Below, piece after piece: positions 10,301 through 16,768 of a stretch of DNA of 32,538 nucleotides. A program made the translations under genes and the position numbers. The stretch is from Anaerolineae bacterium. Lineage in GTDB: Bacteria; Chloroflexota; Anaerolineae; UBA4142; SHND01. The notes under the pieces were generated by a model. That model was not told the origin of the DNA. It searched no databases and worked only from the letters and a program-made list of their open reading frames with translations. The number at the start of each line of letters is the position of its first letter. Within the stretch, counting starts at the first letter, position 1. The stretch spans positions 1-32,538 of the forward strand of contig JAJTXZ010000056.1 in NCBI GenBank assembly GCA_021463195.1. Direction: 5' to 3'.

Positions 10301-12004
10301 GATTTGCGCGAAACGGTCGAAGGCGCGCTCGACCTCATCGCCACGCGCGCGGCGGAAAAGGGTCTCGACCTCGCATACCAATTCGACGCGGATGTGCCGC
10401 AAACCATCATCGGCGATGCGACGCGTTTGCGCCAAGTGCTGTTGAATTTGTTGAGCAACGCGGTGAAATTTACCGAACAGGGTGAGGTGGTTCTGGAAGT
10501 CAAGAGTGAAAAGTTAAAAGTTGAACGTGCAACTGCGGTGTCCAATCTCCAATCTCCAATCTCCAATCTCCACTTTTCTGTCCGCGACACCGGCATCGGC
10601 ATTACGCCCACGCAACACGCGCGCCTCTTTCAATCCTTTTCGCAAGCCGACGCCTCCACCACGCGCAAGTACGGCGGGACGGGTTTGGGACTAGTCATTT
10701 CGAAACGCTTGGTCGAAATGATGGGCGGAACGATGTGGGCAGAGAGCGCGGGCAAAGGGCATGGCGCGACATTCCATTTCACCATCAAAGCCGAAGCATT
10801 GGCGACGCCGTTGCGCCCGCGCCGCGATTTGGAACGCGCGCAGCCGTTATTGAATGAAAAACGCGCGCTCATCGTGGACGACAACGCGACCAATCGCCGC
10901 ATTCTCGTCACCTATTTGCGCAATTGGGGGATGTTGACGCGCGACACTGCATCGCCACACGAAGCGTTGAGTTGGATTCAACGCGGCGACCCGTTCGACC
11001 TCGCCATTCTCGATATGCACATGCAAGAGATGGATGGTGTGGAACTCGCGCACGCGATTCGCAATCTCGATTCTCGACTCTCAAATCTCGCGCTTGTCTT
11101 GTTCAGTTCCATCGGACACCGTGAACAAGCCGAATTATTCGCCGCGCAAATCAGCAAACCGATAAAACCATCGCAGTTGTACGACACGCTGGTAAATCTG
11201 TTCGCGCAAGAAGCAACCACCGCGCCCGCAGGAGAAACAAAAATGGCGCTCGACTCTGCATTGGCGCAAAAACATCCGCTCCGCATCTTGCTCGCCGAAG
11301 ACAACGCGGTGAATCAAAAACTCGCGCTGCGACTCTTGCAGCAAATGGGCTATCGCGCGGACGTTGCCGCAAACGGCATCGAAGTTCTTGAATCGCTGGA
11401 GCGACAAACGTATGATGCGATTTTGATGGATGTGCAGATGCCCGACATGGACGGACTCGAAGCGTCGCGTCAAATCAACCAACGCTACGCGCGTAATGAA
11501 CGTCCGCGCATTATTGCGATGACGGCGAACGCGATGCAAGGCGATCGCGAGATGTGTCTCGCCGCGGGCATGGACGATTATTTGACGAAACCGATTCGCG
11601 TGGAGGAACTCGTCGCGGCGTTGTTGAAAACGAAAGCGCGGCGGGCGGACGACCGACGACAGACGACGGACGGCGCGCTGGACGAGACGACCTTTCAAAA
11701 TCTCAAAACGACAATGGGCGCGGATTTCATGGGCGAATTGATTGACACCTTTTTGGAAGACTCGCCGCAACTCATCGCAGAGCTGAAACGCGCGTACGGC
11801 GTAAATGATATTGACGCCTTCCGCCGCGCCGCGCACAGCTTGAAATCGAACAGCGCCAATTTCGGCGCGTTGAAATTGGCGGAACAAGCAAAGGAATTGG
11901 AGAGGATGGCGCGCGCGGGAAATTTGCACGGCGCGGAGGAAAAAATTGCGGGCGTAGAGAGCGAGTACGAAAAGGTGAAAGCGGCGTTGGAGCAAAAACG
12001 ATGA
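4355..12004 (+). CDS. Giant hybrid sensor histidine kinase: TPR, 8x GAF, HisKA, HATPase, 2x REC, HPt
   Basis: A cytoplasmic phosphorelay kinase of 2549 residues with no membrane segment. Residues about 25-480 are TPR-like helical repeats, followed by eight GAF domains (about 530-668, 690-850, 865-1020, 1037-1200, 1210-1370, 1385-1545, 1557-1715 and 1733-1890) joined by coiled-coil linkers of the type [11 protein letters not shown]. The HisKA box is SHEIRTPMN with phospho-accepting His1918. The HATPase has the N box [13 protein letters not shown]1 DTGIGI and G2 GGTGLGL. Receiver 1 has Asp2220 (ILDMHM), receiver 2 has Asp2359 ([11 protein letters not shown]), and the HPt domain has His2494 ([11 protein letters not shown]). 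All relay residues are present, so the relay looks complete. GAF4-5 and GAF6-7 share linkers and boundaries and look like a duplicated pair. Several loops contain repeat DNA, listed separately. ATG 4355 is chosen over TTG 4277. The stop overlaps the cyclase start by 4 bases (ATGA), so the two are translationally coupled. Confidence 0.93.
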   Translation: MPKSSRVLRSKQTARASKAAARKNSTSTAARALLQQARDAAWNGKHARAIELCTQLLVQSNLDIAAQLDALDVRAESFIAQGQLDLAAQDAKRMVKLAKTNSPISNLQSQALNRLALVQMRMGELQTAVKTATRALKAALQSKQKPLSAESYFRLAEAQFRAQVSEPALQNARRAAELFHELGNLSGEGRALWVVAFTLRLQGLARESHETAHAALALCQQTGDSYGAGNALNVLTFIEPDIAEQLKLLTQASVQFEQAGYLDRLSVVKGNLAIAYSALGLYPHARRLQQECVTISRGMGARLNLAYSLGNLADAEIRMGQMEDARRHLGELAEMTPTLGDPSMSAAVAWSLSLIALAEGDAQTAIRNASSAADIARESGTRTYAIAAGAALGEAYLKAGNLTAALAATTRATDLHRAQSLSALETFSTAELWWRHSQALTANQQTEPARAALEQAYQFLLNGIASLSDEGLRRNYLNKVMVHREIIAAWLKDGNTRKLAPEKLYAHRAGAANLREPFQRLVDSGLRLNELRTAAELYEFLIEQATELSGAERVLLILENENSSTLVGSLVPQGEKIEKVMRDAAESIARARRSRVAQLVTPHPNPSPRRRGARGEVSVIVAPLFAQNNLLGFLYCDLGSVYGQFNETDRDMLGMLANQAAVALDNARWLEGLEQKVSERTQELNARVDELAILNNVQSAIASKLDFQGIVDAVGDKLTELFVGENVSIGFYDRASDMIQVPYIFENGKRIPDVSFPLGERGLQARVKKTLAPLVINNHFDERAQEYGMVNVSDESSPKAWLGVPILLNGEYIGGFALQNWERENVYTDSHVRLLQSLAGSLGVALQNARLFQAEQERVAELQIINSIQQGLAAELDFQAIVDLVGDKLRQVLKTDEIGIRWYDAQTNLVHYLYEFEHGQRLTVPPRPPVSTFEKILQTRQPFVQNTNVEREAMLVTHIPDTDISKSSVTVPIIGSDRVVGSIIVEDYEKEYAFSDSDVRLLSTVAASMGVALENARLFDETQRLLKITEERAEELAIINSVQAGLAAQLNLQAIFDLVGDKIRDTFDAQAVIISTYDRQTNLLHYPYIYEKGERLTEVAQPLDDRGFAPFVMRTRQPLMVNQDMLARAAEVGSFILGGGEVSKSGIWVPLVVGEEARGAISIQNVDHENAFDESDFRLLQTLASSLSVAFENARLLDETTRRANEMSALTDIGREISGSLDLNTVLERVTQNARNVLRAATSAVFLIEADGKTLRAISANGATADAVLAFRPRLGHGLIGSITQNGIAEAIPDATTDPRAIHLPGTSPTAQGEKLIVAPLFSANQVSGAIAAWRDADDAIFSAEDLVFLDGMARQAGIAIHNARLFDDSQRLLNETNQRAAESEIINRIQQGLASQLDFQGIIDLVGAKFHEIFGPPTMVISLYEARANRMDHRYIVERGERFQAASESPPDPLRAEIIRTRHALVINENFIERCRALGMTDVLAGEAPKAWLGVPILSGDQVVGIISLQDLDRENAFDESAVRLLTTITSSMSVALQNARLFDETTRRANEMTALTEIGREISATLDLNTVLEQIVTHAKNVLNARDVSIRLVQPDGSLPTVVAVGKYADINKGDALFLGEGITGNIAKTGIAEIVNDATNDPRAQVLPGTEEDEATEAMMFAPLILRGVVTGIMVLWRDREISGPFVQSDLDFIVGLSRQAAIAIQNARLFDESHRLLDETERRARESAATSEILRIISQSPGDEKPVLDAIADYAAQLCQADDAFIVRAKGEWLVVASGTDIDELSVAQRRAPLHRQMVGGRAHLERRTVQVADLANASDDEWKLAKEMNLRIGVQTVLATPLLREDESLGVIVIMRKSPEPFDEKQIALLKTFADQAVIAIENARLFSEKESARREAEEANAAKSSFLATMSHEIRTPMNAIIGMSGLMLDTPLNDEQHEYAEIIRGSSDALLTIINDILDFSKIEAGKMEIENQPLDLRETVEGALDLIATRAAEKGLDLAYQFDADVPQTIIGDATRLRQVLLNLLSNAVKFTEQGEVVLEVKSEKLKVERATAVSNLQSPISNLHFSVRDTGIGITPTQHARLFQSFSQADASTTRKYGGTGLGLVISKRLVEMMGGTMWAESAGKGHGATFHFTIKAEALATPLRPRRDLERAQPLLNEKRALIVDDNATNRRILVTYLRNWGMLTRDTASPHEALSWIQRGDPFDLAILDMHMQEMDGVELAHAIRNLDSRLSNLALVLFSSIGHREQAELFAAQISKPIKPSQLYDTLVNLFAQEATTAPAGETKMALDSALAQKHPLRILLAEDNAVNQKLALRLLQQMGYRADVAANGIEVLESLERQTYDAILMDVQMPDMDGLEASRQINQRYARNERPRIIAMTANAMQGDREMCLAAGMDDYLTKPIRVEELVAALLKTKARRADDRRQTTDGALDETTFQNLKTTMGADFMGELIDTFLEDSPQLIAELKRAYGVNDIDAFRRAAHSLKSNSANFGALKLAEQAKELERMARAGNLHGAEEKIAGVESEYEKVKAALEQKR
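4659..4679 (+). repeat. Heptanucleotide tandem repeat (CTCCAAT)x3 inside the kinase gene
   Basis: Three perfect copies of CTCCAAT are followed by a partial fourth. Because 7 is not a multiple of 3, the array is read in all three phases and encodes SPISNLQS. It lies between two TPR helices, where a loop insertion would be tolerated. Confidence 0.85.
6157..6204 (+). repeat. 48-bp palindromic element in frame within GAF1
   Basis: The left arm (ACCTCACCCC...CCTCTCCT) and right arm (AGGAGAGGGG...GGAGAGGT) form an imperfect palindrome. In this frame it encodes [16 protein letters not shown]. Elements of this family (peptide PNPSPxRRG) occur as dispersed palindromic repeats, mostly intergenic, in many bacteria. 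Here it sits inside the first GAF domain, between a helix ending RSRVAQLV and the strand VSVIVAPLF. It adds about 16 basic, Pro-rich residues without breaking the frame. Confidence 0.88.
10506..10574 (+). repeat. Two heptanucleotide arrays inside the HATPase region
   Basis: From 10506, degenerate 7-base units GTGAAAA, GTTAAAA, GTTGAAC and GTGCAAC encode [10 protein letters not shown]. From 10541, about five units of CTCCAAT encode [12 protein letters not shown]. Together they separate the strand VVLEV from the strand FSVRDTGIG, which are normally joined by a short hairpin in histidine kinase ATPase domains. The insertion is in frame, and the N, G1 and G2 boxes remain intact. Confidence 0.85.
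11066..11093 (+). repeat. Heptanucleotide array (CTCGATT-like) inside receiver 1
   Basis: Units CTCGATT, CTCGACT, CTCAAAT and CTCGCGC run with 7-base periodicity and encode [10 protein letters not shown]. They lie in the loop after helix 3, just before the strand LVLFSS that carries the conserved Ser/Thr of the receiver. Confidence 0.75.
11648..11675 (+). repeat. Heptanucleotide array (GACGACN) in the REC2-HPt linker
   Basis: Units GACGACC, GACGACA, GACGACG and GACGGCG encode the polar linker [11 protein letters not shown] between receiver 2 and the HPt domain. Confidence 0.78.
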
Positions 12005-13038
12005 GCCAAATCCTCATCGTTGACGACAATCGCATGAATCGCCTCTTGCTCTCGCGCGGCGTAGAGCAATTGGGGCACAGGGTCACGTTTGCCGAAAACG
12101 GCAGGCAAGCGTTGGAAATGATTCAGCGCGATGCGTATGATTTGATTTTACTCGATGTGGAAATGCCCGAGCTCGATGGCTATCAAGTTTTGGAAAAATT
12201 GCGCGGCGATATTCATCTGCGCGAGATTCCCGTAATCATTACTTCGTCGCTCGACGAAATTGACAGCGTGGTGAAATGCATCGAACTCGGCGCGGAAGAT
12301 TATTTGCACAAGCCGATCAATCCCGTTTTGCTCAAAGCGCGGCTCAATGCGTCGCTCGAAAAAAAGAACCTGCGCGATCAACAGCGTGAATTGATGCGGC
12401 AACGCACCGAGTTGTTGAGCAAATTTGCAACGGAACAAGTCGCGGAAGATTTATTGACGGGCGGCTTTGCGCTCGGCGGCAAGTATGTCGAGGCAACCGC
12501 AATGTTCTGCGACATTCGCTCCTTTACCACCATCGCGGAAGCGCAATCTCCGGCGGAGACCATCGAACTATTGAACAATTACTATACGTTGATGATGGAC
12601 GCGATTGGCAATGAAGGCGGGATTGTGAATCAAATGGTGGGTGATGGATTGATGGCAATTTTTGGCGCGCCCATCGAACGCGCCGATCATCGTCAAGCGG
12701 CGGTGCGCGCCGCCAAGCAGATGGTGGAATTGATCGAACTGTTCAACCAAGAACAGGTCGTCGCAAAGCGGCAACCCATTCGCATTGGCATCGGCATCGC
12801 GTCGGGACAAGTGATCGCGGGCTACACCGGCACAATGCGTCGCGCCACCTATACCTGCGTTGGCGACACCGTGAATCTCGCCGCGCGTTTGGAATCACAA
12901 ACCAAAGTGTTGGGCGAAATAATCTTGCTGGACGAACGAACGCGCGCCGGGTTGGACGGAACGATTGCGGTGATCGAAAAAGGGGAAATTGAAATTAAAG
13001 GCAAAGCGCAACCCGTGCGCGTATTCGCCGTCGCGTGA
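12001..13038 (+). CDS. Response regulator with class III adenylate/guanylate cyclase output
   Basis: A 345-residue REC-cyclase fusion and the likely phosphorelay output of the kinase encoded directly upstream. The receiver (1-118) has Asp8/Asp9, phospho-acceptor Asp52 ([11 protein letters not shown]), the SS pair, and the Lys of HKPINP. A coiled coil at about 118-145 ([15 protein letters not shown]) connects to the cyclase domain (about 163-345). Both metal-binding Asp residues are visible: Asp171 in MFCDIRSF and Asp215 in [10 protein letters not shown]. The transition-state residues Asn292 and Arg296 lie in [10 protein letters not shown], so the enzyme should be active as a homodimer. The purine-selecting pair looks like Gln (NQMVGD) and Thr (YTCVGD) instead of the classical Lys/Asp, so cAMP versus cGMP cannot be decided, though cAMP is more common in the family. 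The ATG overlaps the kinase stop, and translational coupling replaces a good Shine-Dalgarno sequence. Confidence 0.93.
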   Translation: MSQILIVDDNRMNRLLLSRGVEQLGHRVTFAENGRQALEMIQRDAYDLILLDVEMPELDGYQVLEKLRGDIHLREIPVIITSSLDEIDSVVKCIELGAEDYLHKPINPVLLKARLNASLEKKNLRDQQRELMRQRTELLSKFATEQVAEDLLTGGFALGGKYVEATAMFCDIRSFTTIAEAQSPAETIELLNNYYTLMMDAIGNEGGIVNQMVGDGLMAIFGAPIERADHRQAAVRAAKQMVELIELFNQEQVVAKRQPIRIGIGIASGQVIAGYTGTMRRATYTCVGDTVNLAARLESQTKVLGEIILLDERTRAGLDGTIAVIEKGEIEIKGKAQPVRVFAVA

Positions 13039-13071
13039 ACTTGCGAAAAAATCCGTTTAAAGTACTGGTAT

Positions 13072-13406
13072 TGTAGTCTGGCGAAAATTCGCCAACTGAA
13101 CCTTAAAAGTTTATTCGTCCCGATGACCTGAGGGCGCAAAGCAGCGTCGGATGGCAAATGCTGCTTTGCGATCCGTTCGGACTTGGCTTTCACTCAATGT
13201 ATGCCCGCGTGGGCTTGCGCGTCGAGACGGAGAAATCGCTGCAACACGGCGTTGAGATCTTTGCTGTTCAGGGCTTCCGGATGGAGAATTGTGTAAAATC
13301 CGAGTGAGCATGGGATGACCTCCTGTTGGAACCAGTAGATTGGCTTTGTGCCATTCTACTCAGAAGGCGTTCCATGATCGCATTACATCATTTTCGCCAG
13401 ACTACA
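13072..13406. mobile_element. Decayed 335-bp element with 17-bp terminal inverted repeats
   Basis: TGTAGTCTGGCGAAAAT at 13072-13088 recurs as a perfect inverted copy at 13390-13406. The left end also carries its own palindrome, TGGCGAA-AA-TTCGCCA. The right terminus abuts exactly the point where similarity between the two VOC copies begins (13407 versus about 3791), as expected for an insertion or rearrangement boundary. No clear target duplication flanks it. The interior holds a broken reading frame on the minus strand and a hairpin (CGCAAAGCAGC 13135-13145 with GCTGCTTTGCG 13160-13170). It is best read as an internally deleted insertion sequence or MITE; the family is not recognised. Confidence 0.6.
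13194..13355 (-). pseudogene. Broken reading frame inside the inverted-repeat element
   Basis: This frame is open for 53 codons but has no start codon. It reads like protein (for example PIYWFQQEVIPCSLGFY, then LNAVLQRFLRLDAQAH). It ends at a TGA, after which the same frame continues with GTG and a further protein-like stretch (SERIAKQHLPSDAALRP). A TAG stop interrupts it upstream, near an ATG at 13375 in another frame. This is the pattern of a decayed gene with a frameshift and a nonsense mutation. No family is recognised. Confidence 0.3.
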
Positions 13407-13411
13407 GTTTC

Positions 13412-13454
13412 TTGCTTTGTTTGCGCCGCTGTTACAACGGCGCAAACAAAGCAA
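13412..13454 (-). terminator. 17-bp hairpin spanning the VOC stop codon
   Basis: Perfect arms 13412-13428 and 13438-13454 enclose a 9-base loop that holds the TAA stop of the VOC gene. It probably ends or stabilises the VOC transcript. No U-run follows on the minus strand, so it is not a textbook intrinsic terminator. Confidence 0.5.
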
Positions 13455-13815
13455 TCACGTTATCGTCTGGATCCAAGATTTGCGCGTAACGTTGTCCCCA
13501 AAATGCGTCCCACGGCGCTTTGCGTCCGCGATAGCCGCGCGCGATCAAGCGCGCGTACGTCGCATCAACCTCTGCCGGGTTGTCGCATAAAAACGCGATG
13601 CCGATGCGCGAACCGTTTGGCGCGGACCATTCAGGATTGAAACCTTTGACCATCTCTTCGGTATCCCACGCGAGACGATAGCCATTTGGCGTAATAACCT
13701 CGACGTGATCTTCTTGTTCCGCTTGCGCCGGAATATCCAAACCGAGCGCGCGATAAAAATCTAGCGTCGCGTGCATATCGCGCACGATCATGCCAATCAT
13801 ATCGGGTAACGCCAT
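13432..13815 (-). CDS. VOC superfamily (glyoxalase-fold) protein
   Basis: A small protein of 127 residues in the vicinal-oxygen-chelate fold, which includes glyoxalase I, ring-cleavage dioxygenases and antibiotic-resistance proteins. It starts MALPDMIGMIVRDMHATLDFYRALGLDI, the usual first beta-alpha-beta unit with the FYxxLG helix. It ends with the typical QRYAQILDPDDNVIALF strand pair. Candidate ligands are Asp/Glu residues in the second half, but a full metal triad cannot be confirmed and the substrate is unknown. The start at 13815 is supported by AAGGAG six to seven bases upstream. A truncated second copy lies at 3814-4029 on the same strand. Confidence 0.9.
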   Translation of the reverse strand: MALPDMIGMIVRDMHATLDFYRALGLDIPAQAEQEDHVEVITPNGYRLAWDTEEMVKGFNPEWSAPNGSRIGIAFLCDNPAEVDATYARLIARGYRGRKAPWDAFWGQRYAQILDPDDNVIALFAPL

Positions 13816-13873
13816 ATTCCACTCCTTGTATTGTCTAATCCCTGCGCTAATTTATAACTCACGTTACGCACAT

Positions 13874-13930
13874 GCGCTAAAAAATAGCGCGCAGTAGTAC
13901 GGCAAATTTCAAATTTGCCCTACTACTGCG
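13874..13930. repeat. Intergenic palindrome upstream of the VOC gene
   Basis: A 41-bp near-perfect palindrome (13890-13930) has arms built on CGCAGTAGTA and GGCAAATTT, a single C-C mismatch and almost no loop. A smaller hairpin GCGCTA-AAAAA-TAGCGC (13874-13890) adjoins it. It is likely to extrude as a cruciform or to be a dispersed palindromic element. It is absent from the truncated VOC copy. Confidence 0.7.
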
Positions 13931-13959
13931 TAACATCAGGTATAAATCGTTAGGTACCT

Positions 13960-14080
13960 GCGTAGGTAGCGTTCTCTAACGCCGCCAAGCTCGGTTATTT
14001 TCGGCATACCGCGCGCGAGCGCGCGACGCTGATTACATCGTACTATGTCACCCGCTTGACCATTTTGGCAGAGATATTGT
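13960..14080. repeat. Structured intergenic repeat, copy 2
   Basis: This is the direct-orientation counterpart of 4049-4154. It has the same start (GCGTAGGT), the same small hairpin (GCGTT-CTCT-AACGC), the same TCGGTTATTTTC core and the same end (CCATTTTGGCA, then TATTGT). The central palindrome is CGCGCG-AG-CGCGCG here and CGCTCT-AGAG-AGCG in copy 1, so its palindromic character is kept although the bases differ. This copy is about 15 bp longer, with extra sequence before the CACCCGCTT run. Confidence 0.65.
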
Positions 14081-14102
14081 TGTCGAGAGATTGTTTTGCT
14101 AT

Positions 14103-14135
14103 AGACCCTTGGGGTTCATGGAAACCAAAGGGTCT
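14103..14135. terminator. Stable hairpin downstream of the annealing-protein-like gene
   Basis: AGACCCTT and AAGGGTCT arms, with an inner GGTT/AACC pairing, form a stem of about 13 bp just beyond the stop codon at 14164. No T run follows on either strand, so it would act as a Rho-independent terminator only weakly, or as a 3'-end stabiliser. Confidence 0.45.
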
Positions 14136-14163
14136 TGTACCCGAGACTAGACAGGAATTCGCT

Positions 14164-14931
14164 CTAGCCGTTCTGCGGCGCGCGCTGACGAATTTCGCCG
14201 AGCAGTTGTCCGGTGAGCCGCGCGCCTTCTTCGTACGTTGCGTCCGCCAAGCCGTGTTTGAAATTCGCGACAAAAAGTTTTTCCAATCCTTCGGTCGCGT
14301 CGAGTTCGCCGCCGCCGCGCAAGTTGCGCCACAGTTCGATGAGCTTGGCGCGCTGTATTGGCGAGAGCGGCGGATGCGCGCGCGCATATGTCGCGTGGGT
14401 TTCGTTCAAGGATGGTCGAGTTGACGGCTGTCCGCTGCGCCGTTCGCCGCTGCCGCGTTGCGTGTCATTGTTGCCGACGCGCAGCATATCTTCGGCGGAT
14501 GCGAGACCCGAACCGGGGAATAGACCGTAACCGAACATCGAGAGCGCGCGCCCGGTGGCAGAGGTTTCCGCGACTTCCCACGGGAATTCGCGTTCTGCCG
14601 CCGTGCCGCCGAGACGCCGCGAAGTGGCGATGCCGTGCCGCGCGCCATAACATTCGCTCGTCACGCTGACCATTAAGGTCAGTTGTTCTTCATTGTCCAC
14701 TAGCACGATGGGCGCGCCAAAATCGAGGCGCTTGTCTTGGCGGGCGTGGTCTTGATTTGCCATTGCGAGTTTGCCATCCACCGTCATGTAGGGATGTTCG
14801 GTGTTCTGCCAACCATCTTCGCCGCGCCGCCGCTGGGTGAGGGCGACGACATAATCGGCAAACTCTTCATGCGCCACCTTGCCGACGTTCGGCGTGGCGC
14901 GCAAAATTTGGAGAATTTGTTCGCGCGTCAT
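14164..14931 (-). CDS. Phage-type protein resembling single-strand annealing proteins (ERF/Rad52-like)
   Basis: A 255-residue protein. The middle portion runs HPYMTVDGKLAMANQDH, a beta-rich stretch (IVLVDNEEQLTLMVSVTS), then WEVAETSATGRALSMFGYGL and LASAEDML. This arrangement, an aromatic opening motif, strands and an ETSAxGRALxxxGYG helix, is found in phage and bacterial proteins grouped with ERF/Rad52-like single-strand annealing proteins. A polar linker (about 178-200) leads to a helical C-terminal domain (LSPIQRAKLIELWRNL...) that is often attached to such proteins. Expected role: annealing of single-stranded DNA in recombination. This is inference from motif order; binding is not shown. 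ATG 14931 follows GGAGG at about ten bases and is preferred over the upstream ATG 14994. No integrase, structural phage gene or exonuclease is next to it, so it is an orphan here. Confidence 0.6.
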   Translation of the reverse strand: MTREQILQILRATPNVGKVAHEEFADYVVALTQRRRGEDGWQNTEHPYMTVDGKLAMANQDHARQDKRLDFGAPIVLVDNEEQLTLMVSVTSECYGARHGIATSRRLGGTAAEREFPWEVAETSATGRALSMFGYGLFPGSGLASAEDMLRVGNNDTQRGSGERRSGQPSTRPSLNETHATYARAHPPLSPIQRAKLIELWRNLRGGGELDATEGLEKLFVANFKHGLADATYEEGARLTGQLLGEIRQRAPQNG

Positions 14932-15196
14932 TTTGTCTCTGCCTCCATCGGGACAATGCCGCGCAAAATGCGTTTGCGCCGCATTTGTCCGCAACCATCG
15001 TGAATCGTTTCAGGAAATATTTTGTCAAGGGACGATGGTTTGTCTGTGCCAAGACGCGCAACGTCTTGTGAAAATAGAATAGCACAAGCGTTCTGATTTG
15101 TCAATATGGAAAAAATAAAGAAACCGCGCTTGCGAAAAATTGAAAAAATATTACGATGGCGGCGCGTAAAAAATATAAATGAAAAGAGAATTTGCC
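14932..15196. other. Divergent intergenic region
   Basis: This region separates the annealing-protein-like gene (left) from the amidase (right). It holds the minus-strand promoter at 15076-15104 and its long leader. The half facing the amidase (15105-15196) is A-rich, but I see no well-matched plus-strand promoter in it. No small gene is evident. Confidence 0.4.
15076..15104 (-). promoter_or_regulatory. Sigma70-type promoter of the annealing-protein-like gene
   Basis: The minus strand reads TTGACA, a 17-base spacer, then TATTCT with an upstream TG (extended -10). The predicted start near 15069 gives a leader of about 138 nt before ATG 14931. This is the best-matched promoter in the window. 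Confidence 0.7.
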
Positions 15197-16105
15197 ATGA
15201 CCATTCATCGTTATGTCCCAACGCGTTATCATGTCACGCTCGGTTCGCATACACCCGCGCTGCGTATCGCGGATGGCGATACGGTGATTACTACAACCGT
15301 TGACGCGAACGGCTATGACGCGACGGGACAGATTATCACCGCTGAACCGAATCCGCTGACGGGGCCGTTTTTTGTGGAGGGCGCCATGCCGGGCGATACG
15401 CTCATGGTGCATTTGGATTCAATCACGCCGAATCGGACGTGGGGCTGGTCGCGCGCGGCGCTGGCGGCGAATGTGGTGACGCCCGAATATGCGCGCGCGC
15501 TGCCGCCGCGCGATTTGGCGCACTGGCACGTGGATACAAAGGAATGGGTTGCGCGCGTGACGACGCCGTCTCTGCGCGGCTTGGAGAACTTTGTCGCGCC
15601 GCTCGCGCCGATGCTCGGCTGTTTTGGCGTCGCGCCGTGGGACGGGCAGGCGATTTCAAGTGTCACATCCGCCGAACATGGCGGCAACATGGACTATAAC
15701 GGTTTTACGCAAGGCGTAACGGTTTATTTTCCGGTGTTTGTTCCGGGCGCGTTATTTTTTCTCGGCGATGGTCACGCGGCGCAAGGCGATGGCGAAATCG
15801 CCGGCACGGGGATTGAAATTTCGATGGACGCGCAATTCACGACGCGCGTTTTGAAAAATAAAAAAATCAATACGCCGCGCGGCGAGAACGCGGAATTTAT
15901 TTTCGCGGTCGGCAACGCGCGTCCGCTCGATTACGCGCTGCAAATCGCGACGACGGAAATGCATCGTTGGCTTGTGAGCGATTATGGTTTGGATGCGGCG
16001 GGCGCGAGTGTGCTGCTGGGGCAATGCGTAAAATATAAAGTGGGAAATGTGTATGATCCGGCATTCACGATGGTGTGCAAAATTCCCAAGCGTTTTTTGC
16101 CGTGA
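15197..16105 (+). CDS. Acetamidase/formamidase family protein
   Basis: A cytoplasmic amidase of 302 residues that releases ammonia from short amides such as formamide or acetamide. The family (FmdA/AmdA) is recognised from the central GGNMDYNGFTQGVTVYFPVFVPGA block and the signature GDGHAAQGDGEIAGTGIE, with its cluster of His, Asp and Glu residues at the metal site. N-terminal TGPFFVEGAMPGDTLMVHL and C-terminal strands complete the fold, and the length is normal. ATG 15197 is chosen because AAGAGA lies at good spacing before it; the ATG at 15179 overlaps that site and adds only six residues. The gene is monocistronic and convergent with the response-regulator gene (21-bp gap). No urea or amide transporter accompanies it, so the physiological substrate is open. 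Confidence 0.93.
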   Translation: MTIHRYVPTRYHVTLGSHTPALRIADGDTVITTTVDANGYDATGQIITAEPNPLTGPFFVEGAMPGDTLMVHLDSITPNRTWGWSRAALAANVVTPEYARALPPRDLAHWHVDTKEWVARVTTPSLRGLENFVAPLAPMLGCFGVAPWDGQAISSVTSAEHGGNMDYNGFTQGVTVYFPVFVPGALFFLGDGHAAQGDGEIAGTGIEISMDAQFTTRVLKNKKINTPRGENAEFIFAVGNARPLDYALQIATTEMHRWLVSDYGLDAAGASVLLGQCVKYKVGNVYDPAFTMVCKIPKRFLP

Positions 16106-16126
16106 CTTGACGGCGCGGAAAATTTT

Positions 16127-16768
16127 TTAATCCGCCAAACCATAGCGCAGCGCGATGACGGCGGCTTGCGTGCGGTCGTTGACGTTCAGTTTGCTAAAGA
16201 GCGAGCTCACGTAATTACGCACGGTGCCTTCGGACAAAAATAATTGCGCGGCGATTTCAGCGTTTGACATGCCGCGCGCCAGCAGTTTTAAAATTTCATG
16301 TTCGCGCGGGTTGAGCGATGCCGTAATCGTTGTCTCGGCCAAGGTGGTGGCGCGCGCGACATGCGAGAATAATTTTCCGGCGATAGCTGGATCCACAAAA
16401 GTTTGTCCCGCGTAGGTGCCTTCGATAGCTTGGACAAGTCCGGCGCGCGGTGTGTCTTTGAGCAAATAGCCCGCCGCGCCCGCGCGGATAGCGTCCAAAA
16501 TCCATTCGTCCGCGTCGTAGGTCGTCAGCGCCAAGACCTGCACTTCGGGCGCTTTTTCGCGAATTATGCGTGTCGCCTGAATGCCTGTCATGCCCGGCAT
16601 GTTTAAATCCATCAACACAAGGTCGGGTTTGTGCTTGAGCGTCAACTCGATTGCTGTCGCGCCGTCGCCCGCGATACCGATGACGCTGATTCCCTGCGCT
16701 GTTCGCAGAATCGCGTGCAAACCTTCGCGCACCACATCTTGGTCGTCACAAATCAAGACTCGAATCAT
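16127..16768 (-). CDS. NarL/FixJ-type response regulator
   Basis: A two-component transcription regulator of 213 residues. The receiver (1-118) has Asp8, Asp9, phosphorylation site Asp54 (LVLMDLNMPGMTG), the TT switch pair and the Lys of GYLLKD. The output is a LuxR-type helix-turn-helix (about 148-208) with LNPREHEILKLLARGMSNAEIAAQL and the recognition helix SEGTVRNYVSSL. Its ATG overlaps the kinase stop by 4 bases, so the kinase is the partner. Probable target: the ATGAC/GTCAT dyad array at 18114-18149. Confidence 0.95.
   Translation of the reverse strand: MIRVLICDDQDVVREGLHAILRTAQGISVIGIAGDGATAIELTLKHKPDLVLMDLNMPGMTGIQATRIIREKAPEVQVLALTTYDADEWILDAIRAGAAGYLLKDTPRAGLVQAIEGTYAGQTFVDPAIAGKLFSHVARATTLAETTITASLNPREHEILKLLARGMSNAEIAAQLFLSEGTVRNYVSSLFSKLNVNDRTQAAVIALRYGLAD

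Noticed and set aside
11135-11995. A 286-codon antisense frame opposite REC2 and HPt
   Set aside because: The sense strand carries complete receiver and HPt motifs. The antisense product has no recognisable domain and is rich in Arg and Phe, as expected for a shadow frame.
13111-13311. A 66-codon minus-strand frame starting at 13311 with a near-perfect AGGAGG site 7 bases upstream
   Set aside because: Its translation is low-complexity Arg/Ser-rich and unlike protein, while the neighbouring frame on the same strand reads naturally but is interrupted. I treat the ribosome-site match as chance or as a relic inside the decayed element.
15105-15196. Promoter for the amidase in the A-rich stretch
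   Set aside because: TTGCGA, TTGAAA and TTGTCA were tested as -35 boxes, but none has an acceptable -10 at 16-18 bases, so no promoter is annotated.
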